64,000 nt of DNA, taken from assembly GCF_003019815.1 (NCBI RefSeq), contig NZ_CP027774.1, positions 868,001 to 932,000 of the forward strand, given 5' to 3'. Shown here one piece after another: positions 36,202-44,199 of this stretch. The DNA is from Variovorax sp. PMC12 (lineage in GTDB: Bacteria > Pseudomonadota > Gammaproteobacteria > Burkholderiales > Burkholderiaceae_C). Position 1 is the first letter of the stretch. Every line of letters begins with the position of its first letter. A model generated the notes under the pieces. That model was not told the origin of the DNA and did no database searches. It saw only the letters and a list, made by a program, of their open reading frames with translations. The translations under genes were made by a program, and so were the position numbers.

Positions 36202-39200
36202 TTACCTGGCCTTTCGCAGCTCGCGCTGCTCGGCTTCGGAAAGTTTTGACATCACGGCGGGATCGAACTGGTCTCCGTGCGCGGCGACCTGAACGAGGTT
36301 GTGCGCGTCGTAGGGAACACGCGTGCTGCTCTGCAAGCCGCTCTTCGCGGGCTGCGAAGGAGCCTGCTCGCCACCCTGCGGCTCGTTGCCGAACCCCATC
36401 ACCCGCACGGTGAAGACCGAAGGCAGGTTCTGGCGGGCCGCTGCGCGCTCCCGCTGCATCACATCCTGCGCGGCGGCGGTGGCCGAACTCGCTGCCGCGC
36501 TGGCGTTCGTCAACGCGCCCACATTCACCGCCGCAACCACCGGCAGCCCCGTGGACTTTCCCTGCACCTGGATGTTCTCGGCGTTCACCACATGCAGGGC
36601 CGCGATGTTGACGTTGCCCGACACCCGGATGCCGGCCTCGCCCGCGTCGATGGTGCCCAGGGGCGCGATCAGATCGACGTCGCCGGCGGGCACTTCGGGC
36701 AGCGGGTTGAGCGTGGCGATGCCGGCGCCCGTGCTGGGCACGTCGGGCGAGATCTTCATGTTGCCGACGTCGTCGTACACCTGCCGCGGCGGCGTGTAGA
36801 CCACCGTGGTCTTGGAGCCGCGGCCGGCATTGATGTCGCCCTGGGCCGACCAGGCCAGGATGCTGCCGCCGAAGGTGGTCATGATGCGGCTCTGGCCCAG
36901 CAGGATGCTGTCCAGCGCATAGAGCTGGATGTCGCCCTTGCCGCGGGTGATGAGGCCCGCGGTGCAAGGCGGCGCGGCGCCTTCCACGCCGTAGGTCTGT
37001 GCGCCACCCGGCGTCAGCACCTGAATATCGCCACCAAGATCGGTATGGATGCCCGATCCGCCATAGATCAGCAGGTCACCTTGATGGGCGCCGCCGTTGC
37101 CCCCGGCATCCCTGCCCGGGAATAGCGCCGCAATGGCATTGCGCCCACGCAGGTAGCTGCCGGTGCGCGGGCCATCGACCGCGTTGTACTCGCGCCCGCC
37201 CTCACGCAGTTCGGTGAAGAAGACCTGGCGCGCAAAGATGCGCTGCTGCTCGGGCGCCAGCGCATTAAAGTACGCCAGCGCCTGCCCGCTCGTGCCCTCG
37301 AAGCCATACCGTTCGGACAGCCATGCGGCCAGTTCGGCACCGTAGGTCCTGGCGACCTTGCCGGCTTGATCGGCCAGCGGCGTGCCGGTCGCGGCCTGAT
37401 TCGCCGGATCGAGATACCGGCTCAGAAGCCCCGTGTAGCTGGCGCCACGGGGTCCAAGGCCCGCCTGCACCACGATGCCCGCGCCGGGACGGCTGTCGCC
37501 GGGGACCACGGGCCCGATGCTCGTGAGGTTGGCCCGGTCGTTCTGGATGACGTTGCGGCCGGCGGAGATTTCCAGGGTGCCGGAGCCGGCCATGTCGAAG
37601 TTGGCGTAGAGGATGTCGCGGCCGGCCTCGATCACCGAGGCGTCGTTCCTTTGCGTATGAACGATCAGATTGCCGGAAGCCTTCGCACTGGAAGCGTCGC
37701 TCGTGAAGTCGCCGATGTCGGGCAGGGCGTCGTTGATGCGCGTCCCCGAATAGACGATGTCTCGCCCGGCCTTCACGGCAATCGGTCCGGCGGCCACGTA
37801 GTCGACCTCGTTGGCACGAACGCCGGAAGCAGCAAACTTCACCACAGAGCCCGTTCGCAGGCCGACGATGTCGCCGTTGGTTGCGTAGAAGCGGGACGGA
37901 CTCGATGCACTCTCTGACACGCCAACCCGGTCGCTCACGCTGTTCGCACCAAAGGCCATCAGAGGAAAGCGCCCGATATCCGCCACGGGGCCACTGGCAC
38001 TGACATTGCTGACCACACGGGCATTCGCCGCGTCGAATCCGGCAAAGGCCGGCTGCAGGATCGTCGCCATGACCGATGCATCCGCACCGGACGAACTGAT
38101 GGCATAGCCGCCGCCATAGAGCGAATCGCCGGCCAGCAGTTCGATGCGGCGACTGCCCAGCGGCGCAAGCAGCAGGCCGCCGGTATTCCACTGGTTCGCG
38201 CTGCCGAAAGTGTTGAGGTATGCGGCCGATTGGCCGTAGTAGATGCTGCCCGTGTTCGCGACGGCGCTGACATTGCCGGGCAGCAGGAACCAGCCGCCGT
38301 TGCTGGTGTAGTCCCAGTTCGCCACCAAGGGGTTGGCGATGCTTTCGCTGGCGCGGGTATCGAAGGCCAGGTTGCCGCCGGCTGCCGACAGATGGACGGC
38401 TGTCCTGTCCGTCCAGAGACTGAACCAGCTCTGCCCCATCTGTCCGTTGCCTGCGGTGGACGTGAATGCCGTTCCATTGGGTGTCCCCACCAGGCCCGGA
38501 TCTCCCGTGCCTCCCAGCACCAGGTCGCCGCGGCTGGCGATGGTGGTGCCGGCGTCGCCGCCCATCAGCATCAGGCCTCCGGTGGCCCGGGAGATGCTCG
38601 ACGTATAGGGGTTCGATGCCCGAACCTCCTTGCCGTCCTGCGTCGCGCCGTAGAACAGCTCCATCGTGCCGATCTGGCCCGCGCTCATGGCGATCGCGCC
38701 GCGCAGGTTGACGAGGCCGCCATACAGCTCCTGCGTCTGCGCAACGTCCACGCCGCTGGTTGTCAAGCGGCCCGCCATGCTGCTGTTCCAGCCGCCCCCG
38801 ATGCGCACGTCCAGATCCCCGCCCCCCGTCAGGGCCAGGCCGCCATCCGCAAGAACCCGGCCGGTACCGCCAACAGCGAGCACCACCCCCTGGCTGCGCG
38901 CCGATTTGCTGCTCGAGGCGTTGACGCCCACGAGGTCCGTCGAACGCCTGGTGATGACACCCGCATCGCCACCGACACGGATCGTGGGTCGCCCCCGCCC
39001 AGCGTGCCTATCCCGGTAAAGCCGGCGACGGTTGGCCAGTACAGCGGGTTCTCGGCGCCGTCCTTGCGCTCCTTGTAGGCATAGGTGCCGAAGTTGATCC
39101 ACCACGCGGTGGACACATCGTCGACGCCCGCGGTCTTACCCGTCCCCTGTCGCCACAGCCAGTTGCCGACGCCGGCGCTGGCCCAGGGCAACTCCCCGCT

Positions 39201-39917
39201 GGCACTCCACGAATCGCCGGTGAGATTCCCGCCGACATCCATCCGCAGGCTGCCGCCACGGTCCGGATACCACGCCTGGTACAAGCTGGCCGGTCCGCTG
39301 ACCAGCCTCTCGTATTCGGCGGCAGCGTCGCCTGCGACGGTCCCGAGCACGAAGTTGCCCGCCAGCAGGCCGCGTGCCTGGTTGTAGCGGGCATCGAGCG
39401 CGGTATTGCCCAGGCTGGTCGGTGTCCCGGCCGTGTACACGCCATAGGGCGACAGCATCGAGAAGTTGCCGCCCGCCGAGATGTCCAGATCGCCCGTGCC
39501 GGTGCGCAGCACGCTGAAGATGGGAGCCTTGACGGTGCGGGTCAGCGGCAGATTGACCGTGGCGCCGTTGCCGGCCGGGAGTTCCCAGAAATTGCCGGGC
39601 AGACCGAAGTCCTCCCACGAGAAGGCCTGGTAGAGGGTGACGATCTGAGGCTCGGTCTTGCCCACCAGTTCGCTCTTGTCGCCCATGCCGGGCGGAAGGC
39701 CGCCGGCCACGTTCACCACCGCGTCCACCCCTTGCAGCGTGAGCCCCAGCAGGATGTTGCCGTTCGAGGCGCTCCAGAAGTCGGCGGGAAGGCCGAAGTC
39801 CTCCCATGAGAACGCCTGATAGAGGGCAATGATCTGGGCCTCCGTCTTGCCCACCAGTTCGCTCTTGCCGGGCAGGCCGCCGGGCACGGCAGGTAGGTAA
39901 TCATGCAATGGGCGAAT
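36202..39917 (-). pseudogene. Truncated, frameshifted second tpsA (C-terminal remnant)
   Basis: About 1240 codons that parallel the last quarter of the large TpsA: FSVLRTGTGDLD, SPYGVYTAGT, GNWLWRQGTG, GFTGIGTLGGG, then a DUF3739-type end (SILLGQSRIMTTFGGSILAW, NVNIAALHVVNAENIQVQGK). The signal peptide and TPS secretion domain are missing; a TGA lies just upstream of the first homologous codons at 39918-39920, and only a TTG is available as a start. Near 38986-38988 one base is missing: after GTLGGGDP the match moves to another frame and resumes with TIRVGGDAGVITRRS. Restoring one base gives the same length as the intact paralogue. Confidence 0.85.
39585..39866 (-). repeat. Tandem 63-residue coding repeat in the tpsA remnant
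   Basis: Two in-frame copies, exactly 189 bp apart, encode KSELVGKTE(A/P)QI and then LYQAFSWEDFGLP. The conserved 93-bp cores lie at 39774-39866 and 39585-39677. The large TpsA has no such repeat at the matching place, so it is a feature of this paralogue alone. Confidence 0.8.
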
Positions 39918-40332
39918 TCAGCAAAGCGTGTTTCCGCAGCCCGATACGCGCCCTGAAGTCCGCTGTTCGAGCTGCAGCGGAAAAAATGGCTTACGGATGG
40001 AGAGCAATGCTTTGCTACCCGCCCGGCCGCGCGAGTCTTGAAAATATGCTCACGCTCGCGCGAGTCTCGACAATTTGGTGACTGATTCGCGCGAGTCTTT
40101 AAATTGTGGGCACAAAAGTGAGCTTTCAATAAACCGATGACACCGGATAAAACCCATGAAAAATCAACCACTTACCTCAGAAGAGATGTTAGGTGAATCA
40201 TGTCAACGCAGGGTACAAGAAAATTCGTATGGTTGGAAAACGTAGCGTGCAAATCGCGACGAGGTTCGTGTCTTAAAGGGGCGTTCCGTCAGCCGAACCG
40301 TATCCGGACTATTGATCGAAAACGTCCAATCA
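39918..40332. other. AT-richer gap at the edge of the tps locus
   Basis: 415 bp without a convincing gene between the truncated tpsA and a small membrane-protein gene. It contains three short direct repeats (listed separately). Open frames here lack start signals. The drop in GC and the abrupt start of tpsA homology suggest an old deletion or recombination junction. Confidence 0.5.
40028..40113. repeat. Three 26-bp direct repeats
   Basis: Copies start at 40028, 40057 and 40088 (spacing 29 and 31 bp). Each begins CGCGCGAGTCT, continues with an AT-rich stretch (TTGAAAATA, CGACAATTT, TTTAAATTG) and ends TG-x-x-x-AC about 26 bp on. Gaps of only 3 and 5 bp separate them. The role is unknown. Confidence 0.75.
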
Positions 40333-40566
40333 CTACATGGTCAGGTCCAGACCCATCCTTTTGCAAAATTCAAGGGTAAGGAACAACATAAGGAAAGACG
40401 AAGCAACGAATGCCGCTCCCACCTTGATGGACGTGAGCAACACTGCAGCCGTCTTTTGATTCTTGTCTTTCTGTCCTCGAACGTAATGCCACTTCACGGC
40501 CAAATACATGCCGACGCTGAGCACGAGGATCTTGAAAATAACAAAAGAAACAGGAATCGAATTCAT
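40333..40566 (-). CDS. Small membrane protein, hypothetical
   Basis: A 77-residue protein with two predicted membrane spans (about 4-25, VSFVIFKILVLSVGMYLAV, and about 43-65, VLLTSIKVGAAFVASSFLML) joined by a basic loop (HYVRGQKDKNQKT). The pattern of hydrophobic spans and positive inside loops is better than chance, and the antisense frame (40312-40662) is His/Arg-rich and unconvincing. Codon use is AT-richer than the neighbours. There is no strong ribosome binding site. The function is unknown. Confidence 0.55.
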   Translation of the reverse strand: MNSIPVSFVIFKILVLSVGMYLAVKWHYVRGQKDKNQKTAAVLLTSIKVGAAFVASSFLMLFLTLEFCKRMGLDLTM

Positions 40567-40712
40567 GATTTAAACGAAATGAAAAGCCAATTTGGTAAAG
40601 CTACCGACTGGCACCACAGAAGCACTTTCAACGTGTTGTCGAGTGTTCACTTTTCAGACTGATACGTACAGAATCAGATCAGCTCAAGATTTGCATATCA
40701 GATGGAATGCCC

Positions 40713-42149
40713 ATGAACCGCTACGAGAAGCTCGCCGACAACATCGCTCAGCGCATTCGCGCCGGCAGGCTGAAGGCGAACGATCGCCTTCCCTCGGTGC
40801 GCGAACTGAAGTCGCAGATGGGCATCAGTGCGTCTACCGTGTTCTCTGCTTACTACCTGCTGGAGGCGCAAGGGCTCGTCGAAGCGCGGCAGCGGTCGGG
40901 ATACTTCGTTCGAGCGGGCGCGGAAACGACGGCCAACGAACTCGCCGCCAGCGCGCCTGTCCTCCGGTCCATGTCAGTGGACGTCTCGTCGCTTGTCTTT
41001 CAGGTCCTTGCACAGGCGCGCGAGCGCGACATGGTCCCGCTCGGCTCCGCCTTTCCGTCGCCAGAGCTGTTTCCCTTCGAGCAACTCGCCGCCGGCCTGA
41101 CGCGAGCGCTCAAGCGGATGGATCCTTGGCAGACCGTCGAGGATCTGTCACCAGGAAACGCGCTTCTACGCCATCAGATCTCCCTGCGTTACGGCAGCGT
41201 CGGAATGGATGTTCCCGCGTCGGAACTGGTCATCACCAGCGGAGCGATGGAAGCACTCAATCTCGCGCTCGAATCGGTGACTCAGCCGGGCGACGTCGTG
41301 GCCATCGAAACACCGACCTTCTATGGTGCGTTGCAGGCACTGGAGCGGCGCGGTCTTCGCGCGGTCGAGGTCGAGACCCACCCGCGTACAGGCGTAGATC
41401 TCGACTCTCTCGCGCGCGTGATCGACCAGCATCCGGTGAAGGCCTGCTGGTTCATGCCGACCTTCCAGAATCCGATGGGCTGCACCATGAGCGACGCGGC
41501 CAAGGAGCAACTGGTCGGCATGCTCGCCACCCGTTCCATACCGCTGATCGAAGACGACGTGTACGGCGAGCTCGCGCATGGCGCCCGCAGACCGCCACCA
41601 GCCAAGGCCTGGGACCGGGACGGCTGGGTGCTGCACTGCAGTTCTTTCTCGAAATCCCTGGCACCCGGATATCGCATCGGTTGGGTGGCGGGTGGCCGCT
41701 TTGCAGCCACTTTGAGCCGGAACAAGTTGATGAGCTCGCTGGCGACGGCCCTCCCCTCCCAACTGGCGTTGCAGGAGTACCTGCAACACAAGAGTTTCGA
41801 TCGTCACCTGCGCGTGCTGCGGCATTCGCTCAGCCGCCAGCAGGCTGAATGCTTGCGACTTGTCGATCGATACTTTCCGGCTGGCACGCGGGTCACGCGC
41901 CCCGAGGGCGGCTATTTCCTGTGGCTCGCGCTGCCGGAAGGTGTCGACTCGCTCACGCTGCACCAGGACGCTCTTCGGCTCGGCATAGGCGTAGCGCCGG
42001 GGCATTTGTTTTCAGCCGACCGCCGGTACACCCGGCACCTGCGCATCAACTACGGGTATCCCAGCGATCCGCGCCTGGAAGGGGCGATCAGGAGTCTTGG
42101 AGATCTCGCCAATGCGCAGCTCGAATCTAAAACCGGAAAATCGGGGTGA
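40713..42149 (+). CDS. MocR/PdxR-type GntR-aminotransferase regulator
   Basis: A 478-residue protein starting at 40713 (an ATG at 40707 is also possible). Residues about 1-68 are a GntR winged helix (RLPSVRELKSQMGISASTVF). Residues about 105-470 are a fold-type I aminotransferase domain with a PLP-binding lysine at about K314 (SSFSKSLAPGYRIGW) and the Tyr/Asp region IEDDVYGEL. MocR proteins use the PLP domain as a sensor for an amine or amino acid. It may regulate part of the catabolic cluster to its right, whose nearest gene converges on it. Confidence 0.88.
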   Translation: MNRYEKLADNIAQRIRAGRLKANDRLPSVRELKSQMGISASTVFSAYYLLEAQGLVEARQRSGYFVRAGAETTANELAASAPVLRSMSVDVSSLVFQVLAQARERDMVPLGSAFPSPELFPFEQLAAGLTRALKRMDPWQTVEDLSPGNALLRHQISLRYGSVGMDVPASELVITSGAMEALNLALESVTQPGDVVAIETPTFYGALQALERRGLRAVEVETHPRTGVDLDSLARVIDQHPVKACWFMPTFQNPMGCTMSDAAKEQLVGMLATRSIPLIEDDVYGELAHGARRPPPAKAWDRDGWVLHCSSFSKSLAPGYRIGWVAGGRFAATLSRNKLMSSLATALPSQLALQEYLQHKSFDRHLRVLRHSLSRQQAECLRLVDRYFPAGTRVTRPEGGYFLWLALPEGVDSLTLHQDALRLGIGVAPGHLFSADRRYTRHLRINYGYPSDPRLEGAIRSLGDLANAQLESKTGKSG

Positions 42150-42171
42150 TCAGGCTCGGCAACCGCCGGTG

Positions 42172-42906
42172 TCAGTGCTGGAGGATCTTCGAGAGAAACT
42201 GCTGCGCCCGGTCGGAGCGGGCCGACGGGTCGCCGAAGAACTCGTCCTTGGCGCAGTCTTCCACGATGCGGCCGCGGTCCATGAAGATCACCCGGTTCGC
42301 CACTTTGCGCGCGAACCCCATCTCGTGCGTGACGCACATCATGGTCATGCCCTCGCGGGCCAGGCCGACCATCACGTCGAGCACTTCGTTGACCATCTCG
42401 GGGTCGAGCGCCGAAGTGGGCTCGTCGAACAGCATGGCGATGGGGTCCATGGCCAGCGCGCGTGCAATGGCCACGCGCTGCTGCTGCCCGCCCGACAGCT
42501 GGCTCGGGAACTTGTGCGCATGCGCACGCATGCCCACGCGCTGCAGCAGCGCCATGGAAGCGGCGCGGGCTTCGGAAGCCGAGCGCTTGAGCACCTTGAC
42601 CTGCGCGATCGACAGGTTGTCCTCGATCGACAGATGGGGAAACAGCTCGAAGTGCTGGAACACCATGCCGACGCGCGCGCGAAGCTTGTTCAGGTCGGTC
42701 TTGGGGTCGCCGACGGACACGCCGTCGACCGTGATGCGCCCCTGCTGGAAAGGCTCCAGCGCGTTGACGCACTTGATGAGCGTGGACTTGCCCGAGCCCG
42801 AGGGCCCGCAGACCACCACCACTTCGCCCTTGCGAATGTGGGCGGTGCAGTCGGTCAGCACCTGGAAGGCGCCGTAGCTTTTGTTGACGTGGCTGATTTC
42901 GATCAT
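42172..42906 (-). CDS. Polar amino acid ABC transporter, ATP-binding protein
   Basis: A 244-residue GlnQ/HisP-type ATPase: Walker A GPSGSGKST (about 35-43), Q-loop in VGMVFQHFELFPHLS, signature LSGGQQQR, Walker B AMLFDEPTSALDPE and switch His in THEMGFAR. Its membrane and binding partners are probably the permease (49102) and binding protein (48231) coded on the other side of the cluster; no permease lies next to it. It is last in the leftward operon, after the M20 hydrolase gene (19-bp gap). Confidence 0.92.
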   Translation of the reverse strand: MIEISHVNKSYGAFQVLTDCTAHIRKGEVVVVCGPSGSGKSTLIKCVNALEPFQQGRITVDGVSVGDPKTDLNKLRARVGMVFQHFELFPHLSIEDNLSIAQVKVLKRSASEARAASMALLQRVGMRAHAHKFPSQLSGGQQQRVAIARALAMDPIAMLFDEPTSALDPEMVNEVLDVMVGLAREGMTMMCVTHEMGFARKVANRVIFMDRGRIVEDCAKDEFFGDPSARSDRAQQFLSKILQH

Positions 42907-42925
42907 GGCTCGGCTCCTTGGCGCT

Positions 42926-44194
42926 TCAGCGCGTCAACAGGTGGTGCAGCGTGTTGGCGACCACGCGGGTGGCCTTGCGCAGTTCGTCCAGCGGCACACG
43001 CTCGTCGGCACGGTGGCCGTTGGCTTCGAGCAGCGATTCCGGGCCCGCGCCATACATCACGGTGGGAATGCCCGCTTCGCTGTACAGGCGCGCGTCGGTG
43101 TAGAGCGGCACGCCGATGGGCGTGACCGGCTTGCCCATGACATCGCTGGCCTCGCGGCACACCAGGGCGGCCAATTCGTCGGCCCCCGGCGCCGGCGCGA
43201 ACGGGCGTGCCAGCAGGATCTGGCGGATCTCCACCGAAATGCCGGGCAGCGCGCGGCAGGCGGATTCGATCACTTCGCGCAACTCGGCCTCCACCGCTTC
43301 GGGCGATTCCTCGGGCACGATGCGCCGATCGATTCGCAGGCTCAGTGCATCGGCCACCACGTTGGTGTTGATGCCGCCGGCAATGAGGCCGACCACCATG
43401 GTCGGATGGGTGATGCCTGGGGTGCGCGAGGGCCGGTCGGCCAGGCCGTCGCGGTAGCGGTACAGCGCAGGCAGCAACGTGGCGGCGGCCTCGATCGCGT
43501 CATGGCCGGTGTCGGGCCGTGCTGCGTGTGCCGAGGTCCCGCGCACTGACACCTCCAGGTGCAGGCAGCCGTTGTGCGCGACCACCACGTGGTGCGAGAA
43601 CGCGGCGGAGAGCACGAAGTCGGGCCGGCTCAGGCCCTTCGACAGGATCCATCCGGGGCCGGTCACGCCGCCGGTTTCCTCGTCGTAGGTCAGGTGCAGC
43701 TCGACCGTGCCGGCCAGCGGCGTGCCCGATGCGGCCAGGTGCTTGAGCGCGCGCATCGCGAACGCGTAGGTCGTGAAGTCGGATTTCGACACCGCGGCGC
43801 CGCGGCCGTACAGCCAGCCGTCGCGCACTTCGCCGCCATAAGGGTCGACGCTCCAGCCGGCGCCCGGCGGCACCACGTCGCCGTGGGCGTTGAGCGCGAT
43901 GACAGGGCCTTCGCCGAAGCGCTCGCGAACGATCAGGTTGGTCACGCTGCGCATGCCGTGCGCGGCGGCGTACTCGGGAGGCACTGCATGGCGCTCGACC
44001 TCGAAGCCCATGGCTTCGAGCAGGCGGGCGGTGAGTTCGGCGTGCGGCGCGCAGTCCCCGGGCGGGTTGTCGGAGGGGCAGCGCACCAGTTCGGCGAGCG
44101 TGCTCACCTGCTCGTCGAAGTGGGCGTCGATGAACTGGCGCAGCGAATCGCGCGCAAGGGTGAATGCAGGGGCGTGGTCGGTCATGTCGATCAT
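42926..44194 (-). CDS. M20-family (ArgE/DapE-like) amidohydrolase
   Basis: A 422-residue protein from the ATG at 44194 (44185 also possible). The first metal His is in LNAHGDVVPPG, the base/metal Glu pair in LTYDEETGG, and the dimerisation lid covers about 205-320 (VRGTSAHAARPDTGHDAIEA). The bridging Asp of the usual GRGAxDxKG motif is replaced: the sequence reads GRGAAVSKSDF, with Val135 at the expected place. The enzyme probably hydrolyses an N-acyl or N-carbamoyl amino acid. It follows the fused flavin dehydrogenase gene with a 5-bp gap. Confidence 0.85.
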   Translation of the reverse strand: MIDMTDHAPAFTLARDSLRQFIDAHFDEQVSTLAELVRCPSDNPPGDCAPHAELTARLLEAMGFEVERHAVPPEYAAAHGMRSVTNLIVRERFGEGPVIALNAHGDVVPPGAGWSVDPYGGEVRDGWLYGRGAAVSKSDFTTYAFAMRALKHLAASGTPLAGTVELHLTYDEETGGVTGPGWILSKGLSRPDFVLSAAFSHHVVVAHNGCLHLEVSVRGTSAHAARPDTGHDAIEAAATLLPALYRYRDGLADRPSRTPGITHPTMVVGLIAGGINTNVVADALSLRIDRRIVPEESPEAVEAELREVIESACRALPGISVEIRQILLARPFAPAPGADELAALVCREASDVMGKPVTPIGVPLYTDARLYSEAGIPTVMYGAGPESLLEANGHRADERVPLDELRKATRVVANTLHHLLTR

Positions 44195-44199
44195 GGCGG

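Noticed and set aside
40028..40113. CRISPR array
   Set aside because: Repeats are degenerate and separated by only 3-5 bp, with no spacer-length gaps and no cas genes.
40312..40662. Open frame on the plus strand opposite the small membrane protein
   Set aside because: Rich in His, Arg and Asn with no hydrophobic pattern or ribosome binding site; the minus-strand frame has two clear membrane spans.
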